This document shows positions 21,982-32,458 of a stretch of 64,000 bases of DNA, piece after piece (within the stretch, counting starts at the first letter, position 1; each line of letters begins with the position of its first letter). Under the pieces are notes generated by a model. The model had not been told where the DNA came from, ran no database searches, and worked only from the letters and a program-made list of their open reading frames with translations. Location: assembly GCF_030269925.1 (NCBI RefSeq), contig NC_085121.1, positions 4,419,501-4,483,500 of the forward strand, given 5' to 3'. The DNA is from Bombyx mori (taxonomy: Eukaryota > Arthropoda > Insecta > Lepidoptera > Bombycidae). Position numbers and translations under genes: made by a program.

Positions 21982-22386
21982 GATCGTTTGGAACCTCTGT
22001 TCCCTCTGTATTCTGTACCGTATGTTCCATGGGGAGTGCTCTGAGGAATTGTTCGAGATGATACCGGGATCTCGTTTTTACCATCGCACCGCCCGCCACC
22101 GAAGTAGAGTTCATCCATACTACCTGGAGCCACTGCGGTCATCCACAGTGCGTTTCCAGAGATCTTTTTTGCCACGTACCATCCGGCTATGGAATGAGCT
22201 CCCCTCCACGGTGTTTCCCGAGCGCTATGACATGTCCTTCTTCAAACGAGGCTTGTGGAGAGTATTAAGCGGTAGGCAGCGGCTTGGCTCTGCCCCTGGC
22301 ATTGCTGAAGTTCATGGGCGACGGTAACCACTCACCATCAGGTGGGCCGTAGGCTCGTCTGCCTACAAGGGCAATAAAAAAAAAAA
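21982..22386 (+). mobile_element. Young 5'-truncated copy of jockey/CR1-type LINE
   Basis: About 405 bp homologous to the last part of the LINE at 61367-64000, ending in GGGCAATAAAA and an A run. From CSLCILYRMFHGECSEELFE onward it shares the reading frame and differs at only a few residues (for example G for A, T for S), so both copies are recent. A 20-bp deletion near 22000, after GGAACCTCTG, relative to the 61-kb copy shifts the frame at the truncated start. Not functional by itself. Confidence 0.9.
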
Positions 22387-22669
22387 TATGTTTACTTTTT
22401 CCTTTGGGAGAACATAAACTGCTGCAATGAATTATGTTGGGTTATTGTTTACATCTTAATCTTAAAATCTTATTCTTCATTTCAGAACGTACCGTCCCTA
22501 CAAACGAAGCTTTAATATAAAGTCGAAGACTGAGATTGAAAACTGTGCTAATTTGAAATTGTGGTCTGCAAAGCAACAATATAGCAGACTTGTGTTGTAA
22601 TGCTGCAGCCAGTATTGTGTTAAAATGCATATATGCATATTTTATATTCGAATTATTTTTTCGAGTATG

Positions 22670-23050
22670 TTTCATCATCATCTCAGCCAGTCTGCTGTCC
22701 ACTGCTGAACATAGGCCTCTCCAACTAATGTCCAGTACAGCCGGTCCGTTGCCATCTGCACACAACGTGACCCAGCAATTTTCACCAGGTCGTCGGTCCA
22801 TCTGGTAGGTGGCCATCCCACACTGCGTATACCAGTACGTGGTCTCCACTCGAGGATCTTTCTGTCCCATCGGCCGTCCGATCTTCGCGCTATGTGGCCA
22901 GCCCACTGCCACTTCAGCTTGCTAATCCTACGGGCTATGTCAGCAACTTTGGTTCTTCTACGGATCTCCTCATTTCTGATTCGATCTCGTAGAGAAATAC
23001 CAAGCATAGCCCTCTCCATAGCTTCGAGTATGTTTACCGCACCCATAACA
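22670..23050 (-). pseudogene. RTE-type LINE C-terminal fragment (WAGHIARR type)
   Basis: Minus-strand translation includes KVADIARRISKLKWQWAGHI, then RWDRKILEWRPRTG and RWTDDLVKIAGSR. This is a recurring C-terminal sequence of lepidopteran RTE-type endonuclease-reverse transcriptases. The tail reads GATGATGATG on the minus strand, a simple-repeat 3' end as in RTE elements. 5'-truncated. Closely related to 38718-39200. Confidence 0.85.
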
Positions 23051-23616
23051 CAGAGGAACATTTTAGCGAAGGGAGTAATGCGTGCTTCTATGTATGGTAA
23101 TGTTTTAATTTTGTAGCTATTCCATATGGTCACACAAAGGGGAAAGTTTTATAAGTACATTTTCACTTCCCCACTCGCCAACATAACGACGAATAAGTTG
23201 ATGAAAGTGAAAATCTAATCGAGTGAAAGTTTTAAAAGGGTTAACGCCTAAATGCTTCGTCCTTCAAACGAATGATAAACTTGATTAAAATTCTTGATTT
23301 TAGTATATTTTTTCTTTATTTTCAGTCATCAAAGCCATAGGAGAAGGGCTGTGTCAATTACAAGCCTACTTTAAGAACGCACACATTCTTATGAAATGCA
23401 TTTTTCTATGAGATGTTTTCCAATATATGTATATTTTTTTGTAACTTTTCAGATACAATATATTATGTTATATATGATGTATATTTCAGAGACAATCAAT
23501 TATAAATACACTGCTCGTTAAGATATTTCCGTCAGACTCGCCAGAGGAGTCTAAGAAGAGTAAATGAAAGTACTGAGTCTATATACTTTGCTAGTGTTGA
23601 AACATATTGGCAGTCA
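23051..23616. other. No recognised feature
   Basis: AT-rich spacer. Nothing recognised. Confidence 0.4.
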
Positions 23617-24040
23617 TTTTTTTTACTTAGATGGGTGGACGAGTTCACAGCCCACCTGATGTTAAGTGGTTACTGGAGCCCATAGACATCTATAACGTAA
23701 ATGCGCCACCCACCTCGAGATATAACTTCTAAGGTCTCAATTATAGTTACAACGACTGCCCCACCCTTCAAACCGAAACGCATTACTGCAAAAATAAGCA
23801 GAGTGGTGGTACCTTACCCGCGCGGACTCACAAGACGTCCTACCACCCGTAATTACACAAATCATAATTTTGCGGGTTTGATTTTTATTACACGATGCTA
23901 TTCCTTCACCGTAGAAGTCAATCGTGAACATTTGTTGAGTACGTGTTTCATTAGAAAAATTGGTGCCCGCCTGAGATTCGAACACCGGTGCATCGCTCAA
24001 CACGTATGCACCGGACGTCCCTTTAGGCCACGACGACTTC
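23617..24040 (-). repeat. Bm1 SINE, full length with tRNA-like head
   Basis: Minus-strand copy from the T run (A tail) to CCTTTAGGCCACGACGACTT. The head includes the B-box-like GATTCGAACACCGG and the region complementary to CCTAAAGG. A small deletion removes part of the CTTCACGGCAG block. Confidence 0.92.
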
Positions 24041-24483
24041 AAGTCGCGTAGTTAGCCCTTCCGTAGTTTTACGGTAAAGCAGCTATGCGTCCTGACTCGA
24101 AAATTGTTAGAGTCGTTGTACTATAAGCCCCCGACTTCATATCTGAATGTAGCTATATCATTCGTGTTTCCATGTTTATGTGCTTCAGCAATCACTTTAT
24201 AGCCGTCATCTTTAAGCTGGCTCATCTAGATTTTTTACTGATAGAGTTTAGCTAGTAGGGATGTACTTGTATAACTTATTCCAATGCTTATTTCCCTAAC
24301 GAGCTAACTGCTATAGGATTAAATTGTCGACAGGGCATTTCATAAATCATATTAACTCGTGCTAATTGCCGGTGGCATGGCTGAATGAAATGATTGTAAA
24401 TAAGGCTTTTGTAACCATAAGCCGATTCCACATATGGTTACCACATACCTAGTAGGAGTATAACATATTGAATTTATCATTTT
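24041..24483. other. No clear feature
   Basis: 24060-24160 has faint Bm1 similarity (GGTAAAGCAGCTATGCGT), too weak to call. Confidence 0.3.
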
Positions 24484-24913
24484 AATACGCTTTTATTAGC
24501 TTCAGACGTATGTATGTAACGGAATTTTTGAACATGATTTTGACCCCCTTCAATACGTCGGATTAACTCGAATTTTTGTATACTTATTAAGGATAGATGA
24601 CAATTCAATATTTAAAAAAAATTTGAAAAAATTTAAATTCAACTAAAAAATAGAAAATAAATTTTAATAAATTTGAATTAAAAATAGTTTAAGAAAAAAT
24701 GATTTTATTGTAAAAAAAGGCGTGGGTGCATGTTATCAGTAGTTATAAATATTTTATGAACAGATATGTGTAGAAGGGTTATTTTGATAATATCCTGAAA
24801 AACCCCGCACGCTTTTTTACTACAAAATCAGTTTTTCTTACACTATTTTTAATTCAAATTTAGTAAAATTTATTTTCCATTTTTTAGTTATATTTTCTAT
24901 AAAAGCGTATTTT
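24484..24913. repeat. Long inverted repeat, candidate MITE
   Basis: Two arms of roughly 87 bp (about 24644-24730 and 24800-24893) are imperfect reverse complements separated by about 70 bp. Shared arm segments include AAATTTGAATTAAAAATAGT. Shorter inverted matches AATACGCTTTTAT lie further out at about 24485-24497 and 24899-24911 and may be terminal repeats. I cannot fix a target duplication. No open frame. Confidence 0.6.
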
Positions 24914-25254
24914 GTTAGTTTTTTTTTAACTATTATTTATTTTGTAATCATATTTTTAAGCCATTGAGGATGGTAACGCCATCTAGTTACGAATCTTGCA
25001 AAAATGTTGAGCCCTATAAATTCTCATTCATGATCGTTACATATATTTACTACTACATACATAATATGTATAATAAGTGACTGTGTAAAAGTTCCCGCGT
25101 CCCACCACTAGCTCTGTAATTAGACGCCTGCATCTCTAGTACTGGGAACAGGCTTAGCGACCCCGATAATCGTAGTCTTGGAACTTACCAAAAAGTTTGA
25201 CGTGAAACCTAACCCATACATCAACCCGCCGAATTTCTCGCAGGACTGGTTTTT
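24914..25254. other. No recognised feature
   Basis: Spacer between the inverted repeat and a Bm1 copy. Nothing recognised. Confidence 0.35.
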
Positions 25255-25506
25255 ACTGTTGGTAGGACCTCTTGTGAGTCCGTGCGGGTAGGTACCACCA
25301 CCCTGCTTATTTCTGCCGTGAAGCAGTAATACGTTTCGGTTTGAAGGGTAGGGCAGCCGTTGTAACTATACTTTAGACCTCAGAACTTATATCTCAAGGT
25401 GGGTGGCGCATTTACGTTGTACGATATCTATGGGCTCCAGTAACCACTTAACACCAGGTGGGCTGTGAGCTCGTCCACCCATCTAAGCAATGAAAAATAA
25501 AATAAA
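25255..25506 (+). repeat. Bm1 SINE, 5'-truncated
   Basis: Plus-strand copy from ACTGTTGGTAGGACCTCTTG to the A-rich tail after CATCTAAGCAATG. Well conserved. Confidence 0.92.
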
Positions 25507-26738
25507 AATGTTTTTTAACTAAGTTGTCGTTATCTACGAGCAATTAAAATCTACCATCATATCAGTGTCTCTTATTTATCATTTCTACGTTTGTGTTTCC
25601 CGGTAATGTTCAATAGACTATTACGAAAATCCTTGAATCAACGCTGTGTATGTTACGTCACCGCGTGGTTCCAATGACAGACGTAGCACTCTATCGAATT
25701 AATCATTTTAATTTTGATTAAGTTCCATAGTTAATAGCAACTTGTTAATTAAAAAAACATAGAATGGCCTTTCATGTTACTCAATTTGTGAACAGCTTAA
25801 TAGGTTTTGCTAACATCAACATTCTGTTTTAACAATAAAAATAATGTAAGACTATACGTATGTAGGTGCTAAACTTTTTACAAGATTTGACAATGTCCAA
25901 ATACTTGCTAAAGAACACAAATCAATTCCACGTGTTTTGCGCGAGAACATTGATATAAATAAAAACACCCTAACTTTAATAGAGGAGATGGTTGGCGTCT
26001 ATCTAACATGGGTATAATCTCATCGTCAAACAAAAGCCAGACCTCAAGATACTATTACTTTGTTCTGTGTGAAATGAAACGTAAAGGTCTAGAATTTTTT
26101 TTTATAGAAAAATCGACGGTAGCTAGCACAATATTGAAATGTCGACGAACCTTAGTTCTTCTGTAACCTCTAATTGTAAAATATTCGACACGGCGGAAAC
26201 AACATAATGACAGTAAAAAACCGCGGGATTAAACCGTAAAACTAATTATAATATTATAAAAATAACTTATAAAGTCATAAGTACCTAATGATTAGTGGAT
26301 CACGAATTTGTTTAATTGAAACTAATATTAACTGAATGTATATTTTTTGGTTGAATTTCCTAGAAATAGATACTGTTACTATATGCAAACGAAATTATTA
26401 TGTAATTGTAAATTATTTTTAGATACTAAAAATGTCTATCGGAACCAGATATTTTAAGTAATTTGAGGTAAATTAGCCTATTAGATTTATCTTAGAAACA
26501 AAATATAATGTGGTCTTCATTGTAATGTTTTATTTAGAAACAACGCGTCAAAGTAACTTTTCACCTCAGTATTTAGGCTGTATTAATATAGGGAAAGCGG
26601 CATAAAAAATAGGTCATATATTGGCGGTCAAGTGAAACAGCAAATACCACAACAATTTTTGGTATAGCGGTGTCTCGTTCTACCGCCGGAAATCAATAAT
26701 GGCATCTAGCCACGTGGTGCCAGGAAGTGAAGTTCCAT
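25507..26738. other. No recognised repeat; possible 3' UTR at the right end
   Basis: AT-rich. TTTATT near 26530 (AATAAA on the minus strand) lies about 205 bp beyond the stop of the candidate terminal exon and could be its polyadenylation signal. Confidence 0.3.
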
Positions 26739-26971
26739 TTACACCGGACGAATGCCGAAAACGGACGACTTTGACAACTCTCCATTATTAGAAAATTGAA
26801 TTGGAGCATCTTCTGTGCCTCGGGAGCTGAGATTGAATTTCGATCTGAATGAATTATTCGGATGTGGCAATCGAGACGGACCCTTTGTTTCGTAGCCGAA
26901 TCCGTAGGCAAATTGGTTTAGTGAATTAGTATTGTAGCTTTGTTCACCCAAGCCTACTTCAACAAAGACCT
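26739..26971 (-). CDS. Candidate terminal coding exon, function unknown
   Basis: A minus-strand open frame of about 77 codons ends in TAA at 26741-26739. It starts after a possible acceptor (ATATTCAAG, exon from 26971; alternatively GAAGTAG, exon from 26953). The translation is balanced and protein-like rather than low complexity, including LNQFAYGFGYETKG, a Ser/Asn-rich middle and the end SSVFGIRPV. I recognise no family. A minus-strand AATAAA about 205 bp beyond the stop fits a 3' UTR. Neither acceptor has a strong pyrimidine tract, and an ATG lies in frame at 26984, so a chance frame is possible. It sits about 0.9 kb downstream of the stronger exon at 27882-28088 on the same strand, so both could belong to one gene. 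Confidence 0.35.
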
Positions 26972-27881
26972 CTTGAATATACATATTAACTTGTACATAA
27001 ATAACAATAACGCTGTGAGATACAAACTAAATTCGTAAAATAATGACGTAGTTACTATTTTATTACGATGTTCGTTTTTTAAATACAACAAGCGTGTTGT
27101 TTTTGTTTTTAATAACTGTGGCGCCATCTACCTATACAGAAAGTGTTTTATTACAAATAATATACAAACCCTACGCGGAATTGTCAGATCTCGTAAATAT
27201 TTCGAGCTTCACAATGTCAACGATAGGTGACAGCATTGGCACGAAAATTTGTTAGTTCCAGAATTTCCCGCTAAATGGTGGGGCGTTGTTGTAGCTTTGC
27301 GACGCTTTTGAGGTCGTGCAACACTCTAAATGGAATGAGTTACGAGCCCGCTGTATAGATGGCGCGCTCTTTGAGAATGTTCCAAAGTAATTTTAATCAA
27401 GCTTTAGGAACTTCAGTATAATTAATATTTGATAAATTAGCAATGAGAGCCTTTTTAGGTGTTTCCTCTATTATAATCACAATGAATGAAACATAATTTG
27501 ACGCTTTTGCAATGATTCACTACATTTATTTGGATTAAAATATTTGTGCTGTTTATAGAAGCTACAAAGTTTCTTAAGATTTTTCTTTTTTTATTTTATT
27601 TTTTGTAAAGAAAAGTTGACGAATGTGAAACAAATTCTCGCTTTGTAATGAAGTCGTATATTTTTCTCACAAATGAAATGTACCTACATTTTCAAAAATT
27701 AAAGTTCACACTATGAAAATTATTAAATTGTAAATCATCGTTGGTTTAACCTAAATACAAATAAGGTAAATTTCTGTAAAATGATGTTCAAAAAAATAAT
27801 GATATCATCATCTATATCATTATGATAACATAGATCATCGTATGATCATCTAATGATATCATAAAAAACTACGCCACTCAC
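26972..27881. other. No recognised feature; possible intron
   Basis: AT-rich. If the flanking candidate exons are real this would be intron. Palindromic ATGATATCAT occurs twice near 27800 and 27853. Confidence 0.3.
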
Positions 27882-28088
27882 ATGATGTCTCCCAACTTGA
27901 GCCTAGTGTGTATGAGGGCACAAGTTTTGTGGTCTGATACGGCGAGGGCGGCGCGGCGGCGGCGCATCGGTCGCGGCGACGCCGGCGGTGAGTCGCCGAC
28001 CGCCGCGCCCATGGCCAACCGCCGCACGCCCGGCGAGCTGCCGCGCCGTCGCACCGACGCGTGCCGCCCTCCCACGCCGCCAAGCATC
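27882..28088 (-). CDS. Candidate internal coding exon, GC-rich, function unknown
   Basis: On the minus strand, TTATGTTTCAG (AG at 28090-28089) is followed by 207 bp of very GC-rich sequence, then GTGAGT (27881-27876), a near-ideal 5' splice site. 207 is divisible by three, and the open frame begins one base in and ends with two bases, so the exon is phase-symmetric. Third codon positions are mostly G or C, unlike the surroundings. The product is basic and Gly/Arg/Ala-rich, with RRRGSSPGVRR (a potential basophilic kinase site) and PPASPRPMRRRR, then a less biased end SDHKTCALIHTRLKLGDI. I recognise no domain. It looks like a linker within a larger protein. The other frame is also open across the exon, but its composition is worse. 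Confidence 0.55.
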
Positions 28089-28175
28089 CTGAAACATAAT
28101 TTAAAACGCATTAGACATACAATAGACACTACGCATAATTAACTGTTGATCAAAATACTGTTACTAAACCTTATA

Positions 28176-28950
28176 ATAATATATAAAATTCTCGTGTCAC
28201 AATGTTAGTTACCTAACTCCTCTGAAACGGTTTGACCGATTTTTATGAAATTTTATATGCATGTTCAGTAGGTCTGAGAATCGGCTACTATCAATTTTTC
28301 ATACCCCTAAGTGATAAGGGTTGTAATAATATTAAATTATTATTATTATCTAATTGTAATTGCATAAGTCGATAAAAAATGCTATGTAATAGCTTTACCG
28401 CGGCAGTCCCCGAGTGCCACACGTGTTTTTTTTTTGTTTTAATGACGAATTATGTAGTTGAATGAGGTTTTTTATTTTTATATTTCCTCATCGGTCACAG
28501 GGCTATATTCCTCTTTCACTCATTTACCACATCCTTACACACTTACAATAAGATATTTTTTAAGCTATTGCATAGATTTTATCGCGGGCTTTGAGCGCGG
28601 CGACCGAATCAAGAAATTCCGTAACGAAAACAACCTAACACCTCTCCACCTACCATGTAGCTCGCGTTCAACACATTCACACGTTGCGCTTGTGTAGTGT
28701 TTGTGAATAAGTACGCGGCGTGACGTCGCACTGCATGCGCATCATGAAAAGTCTGTCCATCTCTCTCTCGCGCGGTCTAGCTTATGAGTGTGATTATTAT
28801 TGTCTAATTATAATTGCATAAGTTGATAAAAAATGCTATGCAATAGCTTTACCGTGGCAGTCCCCAAGTGCCACACGTTTTTTTTTTTCTACACTAGAAA
28901 TTCCCTACATATCTTACATATGATAAAACAACCTTTGCCGGGTCGGCCAG
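28176..28950 (+). mobile_element. Helitron-like element (AAAATTCTCGTGTCAC family) with internal duplication
   Basis: Starts near ATATAAAATTCTCGTGTCAC, has the motif GTTTGACCGATTTTTATG and ends TTGCCGGGTCGGCCAG|T (CCAG for CTAG). An 85-bp segment occurs twice, at 28340-28424 and 28794-28878, with six differences, all transitions. The material between (28425-28793) is unrelated to other copies I know and is less AT-rich. Confidence 0.55.
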
Positions 28951-28953
28951 TAA

Positions 28954-29718
28954 TCTATATTATATATTAATACGTGAAGCAAAAACTTTGTACCCCTTTT
29001 TACGGAAATTGCGCGAGCGGAGGAGCATGAAAATCCCAAACTTATAGAGAATCTAGAGAAGGAGTGCAGAATGTTAATATTTGCTTAAACTATGCATAAA
29101 AAATAGATTATCTATAAAAAAAATTTACACACACTGCCATGTATTTGACACACATACGTATGCATACCATTTGCTTTATTGTCAATTTTTTTCTTATTGC
29201 TTATAGTCTGTGATCAAATTGAGAATAGATTAAATAAATTAGATTAGATTCGATGTAATAAATAAATTGTCTAAAGTGTAGTTTGGCGAAATCTTTGATT
29301 ATAGAAGTATTACAAATAGTCTTTGGCAATAGAATCATAATCTATATATATAAAAGAAAGTCGTGTTAGTTACACTATTTATAACTCAGGAACGGCTGAA
29401 CTGATTTGGCTGAAAATTGGTGAGGAGGTAGCTTAGACCCAAGAGAAGGACATAGGATACTTTTTATCACGTTCTCGTGGGGCGTGACATAAAACGTGGT
29501 ATAAAAAAACGAAACTGATATGGAATAGCAAAACGCAACTGACAGCTAAACATAATAATATATTCTATGGTTAATTATAGTAGAATTTTGAAGTTGACCC
29601 GTTAATGTGTTTGAAACAAACCGTGTGGCGGAACAAAGTTCGCCGGGTCCACTAGTAATATATAAATTTATAATTTCAATTAATTATAGTCGAATTTCGA
29701 CTACCGGCGCACCAGTAG
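28954..29718 (+). mobile_element. Helitron-like element (ACGTGAAGC family), interrupted
   Basis: Starts A|TCTATATTATATATTAATACG directly after the preceding Helitron-like element and ends near CGACTACCGGCGCACCAGTAG. A second Helitron-like element (29341-29655) is inserted in it. Without the insert it aligns with 17815-18232 and 30352-30791. Confidence 0.75.
29341..29655 (+). mobile_element. Nested Helitron-like element (AAAGAAAGTCGTG family)
   Basis: A29340|TCTATATATATAAAAG at the left, GGGTCCACTAG|T at the right (CTAG 29652-29655). A bulged hairpin GGCGGAAC-AAA-GTTCGCC (29627-29644) ends 7 bases before CTAG, the same spacing as in 2099-2405. The empty site AATCATAA|TAG is seen in the sister copies of the outer element. 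Its partner is 14553-14868. Confidence 0.85.
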
Positions 29719-29773
29719 TAATGATAAACAGTTGAATGTTATTCGTTTTTTCGATACTCATGCCTCGAAACGA

Positions 29774-30030
29774 TTTTTTTTTATTTTTATTTTTTATTGT
29801 TTAGATGGATGGACGAGCTCACAGCCCACCTGGTGTTAAGTGGTTACTGGAGCCCATAGACATCTACAACGTAAATGCGCCACCCACCTCGAGATATAAG
29901 TTCTAAGGTCTCAGTATAGTTACAACGGCTACCCCACCCTTCGAACCGAAACGCATTACTGCTTCACGGCGGAAACAGGCGGGGTGGTGGTACCTACCCG
30001 TGCGGACTCACAAGAGGTCCTACCACCAGT
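29774..30030 (-). repeat. Bm1 SINE, 5'-truncated
   Basis: Well-conserved minus-strand copy from the T-rich tail to CCTACCACCAGT. Confidence 0.92.
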
Positions 30031-30351
30031 TTAAGATCTTTTAATTGCATTTTGTTTACGACTCGCAAAAAAATTACGAATCGTATCCTGTTATTATAGA
30101 AAAACACTTTCATAGCTGTCGTACCGTACTTATACCTTAGTGGATTAGCTACAACATTAATTCTTCTGAGTTTACTTAGGAGGATTCGGGTAAAAAGTTA
30201 TTTTTTTTTTATAATATACTTTTTTTTTCCTAAACCGATATTTCCACTTACATACATATGTATATACTATAAGACGACCGGATGAAATGCTTACCTACAG
30301 TATATTATTTATTCATAAAAGTACTGCGTTAAGTAATTTTATTGCAATGCA
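30031..30351. other. No recognised feature
   Basis: AT-rich spacer with T runs near 30200-30230. Confidence 0.4.
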
Positions 30352-30791
30352 TCTATATATTAATACGTGAACGAAAAACTTTGTATCCCTTTTTACGAAA
30401 ATTGCGCTTACGGAGGAGTATGAAATTTTCCAAACTTATAGAGATTATAGAGAAGAAGTGCACAATGCTAATTTTTTTTTAAATAATGCATAAAAGATAC
30501 ATTAAATCAATAAAGAAAAAATTACACACACTACCATGTATTTGACACACACACGCATGCATACTATTTGTTTATTCTCAAACTTTTCTTTGCAGTCTGT
30601 CAGTTATAGTCTGTCAAATTGAGAATAGATTAAATAATGTTTTCTCTTTATTAGTATTTGTCTAAAGTGTAGTCTTGACGAAATCTGTGATTAAAGAAGT
30701 ATAATAGTCCTTGACAATAGAATCATGATAGTGTACAAACTTACAATTTCAATTAATTAAAGTCGAATTTCGACTACTGCGGGACCACTAG
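30352..30791 (+). mobile_element. Helitron-like element (ACGTGAAGC family)
   Basis: Uninterrupted copy, TC at 30352 after A, ending GGGACCACTAG|T. It contains the AGTCGAATTTCGACT hairpin. It provides the empty site for both nested insertions described at 2099 and 29341. Confidence 0.75.
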
Positions 30792-31062
30792 TTCTTATTA
30801 AAATAAGTGTGACAGTTAATCTATTGCATCGTTATTTGAAACAACATCATTTAATTTTTCCTCAATTAAATTACAAATTACATTAGAACGGCACTCTTCC
30901 TCGATTTCGTAAGAATAAACTCCACTTTATTGTACAGCTCCGAGATTAAAGGCGATTATCACGTAGAAAGCTTTTTTTATTAAGACAAGAGATAAAATAT
31001 CACGTAGCGCTTTACGTAAAATTGTTTGTGAATTGTAAGAAAAAACTCCTTTTTTCTTCTGC

Positions 31063-31470
31063 TGCATTGAAAAGTGAGCGAGTTCACGACCCAGTTTCAG
31101 TTAAGTACATACCGGAGCTCCTAAGCATAACAACTCGAATAGTGCTATCCACCCTGAGACAATAAGTTCGAAATTTTAATTGTATTATGACTGACTATGA
31201 TTATGAATGACTACCTCACCCTTCCAATCAGAATGCTAAGTTGCGTCATAAAATCAAAAAATGTTTATTCAACATACCTAAATGAAAGTGCATACTTGTT
31301 GAAAGTCAAAAAGAACTACCGCCAATTCACAAAAACTAGCCTCCGCCTTGAGAAGAACTGGCAAGAAACTCAGCGGGCATATCTTTTTTTTTATATTTGA
31401 GTTTTTTTAAATATTAATTTTCACAACGAGTAAAAGGATAATGATACCTACCCGTGTGGGCTTACATGTG
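31063..31470 (-). repeat. Old Bm1 SINE split by another repeat
   Basis: Bm1 blocks at 31063-31245 (GTGAGCGAGTTCACGACCCAG, CCTCACCCTTCCAATCAGAAT) and 31420-31470 (AGTAAAAGGATAATGATACC, TACCCGTGTGGGCTTAC) are interrupted by 31246-31418. Confidence 0.6.
31246..31418. repeat. Unclassified repeat inserted in Bm1
   Basis: Non-Bm1 sequence with GTTGAAAGTCAAAAAGAACTA and AACTGGCAAGAAACTCAGCG, then a T-rich end. It resembles a widespread lepidopteran retroelement 3' end that I recall but cannot name, so family is uncertain. Confidence 0.4.
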
Positions 31471-32274
31471 CACTTTCATTGGTCGAACATGTTTGAATTT
31501 TTACGCCTAAGGGGCGCACGTGGTGTGTGGGATTTGGTGCTAAATGCTACAACCTGCCCGCTAAACATCTACTCTGCATTTTCGCCTAATGCCCGATTCC
31601 TGCCCAGAATAGAAGCGAGGTAAGAGTTACTGTGGTCAATGTTACAACCAGATTTGCAGCTCATCTTAAGGACGTCCTGTCAGCTAAACGTCCAGTAAGC
31701 AGTCTTCGAGGCGATACTTGACGAATCTATTTCGCCCGTCATGTCAGAATATCCTCTACCATTTTTCTTTTACTTTCGATCGTTAAACCATTGTCAGCGA
31801 TGTTCAATCTTCCAAGATTACGCAAATAATTAATTACTCAATTCGTTTTGGAAAAATAATAATAACATGTCAAGTCTGAAATTTTACAAGAGGTACGATG
31901 ACTGGTTGGTTACCTGAAAGATGACATTATCACAAGATGCAGACGTCGAATGGTGACATTATTACTTGAGTCTTAATGAAACTATCGATTCGATTTTAAT
32001 TAATCGTTATTTTTACGTTTCTTTTTTTACTGAATAGTAACTGACAAAATGATAATAATGAATGGCCACAAATCACGCACGGTCATTCAGAGACGCCTGG
32101 CCTTGAAAAACTAGTCTTCTTCACCGAGTTCTCATTTCTGGATATGTGACCAATTTTACTATTCACATCTTTAATTTTATTATTCTTTAAATGAGGTTTT
32201 AGGAGAGTGCACAGCGGAATATACTGCTTGACTGTACGCCTGACATTTCTGACTTCCACGAACAAGGGTCCACA
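31471..32274. other. No recognised feature
   Basis: Spacer with one 60-codon plus frame (31441-31623) that is not recognisable. Confidence 0.35.
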
Positions 32275-32458
32275 TTGATGATAATATTGATGGACCCTAT
32301 GCTCTTATACGCACAAATACCATGAAAAAACTTTAACAAGAGGTTTTACAGTCCAATTTAAGATTCATCACACAGTGTTTGCCCTATGTGGAAATCGAAC
32401 CCACGACCTTCAAGGCAACAGTCAGGGGCAATAACTATTGCACCACCGAGTCAGCCCA
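32275..32458 (-). repeat. Candidate tRNA-derived SINE, second type
   Basis: Minus strand starts GGGCTGACTCGGTGGTGCAA and has a B-box-like GGGTTCGATTTCC, then CACATAGGGCAAACACTGTG. The layout of tRNA-like head plus unrelated body matches a SINE, but the A box is poor and there is no clear tail. Confidence 0.45.

Noticed and set aside
27790..27862. Repeated ATGATATCAT palindromes
   Set aside because: Short AT-rich palindromes are common in this composition. No larger structure is evident.
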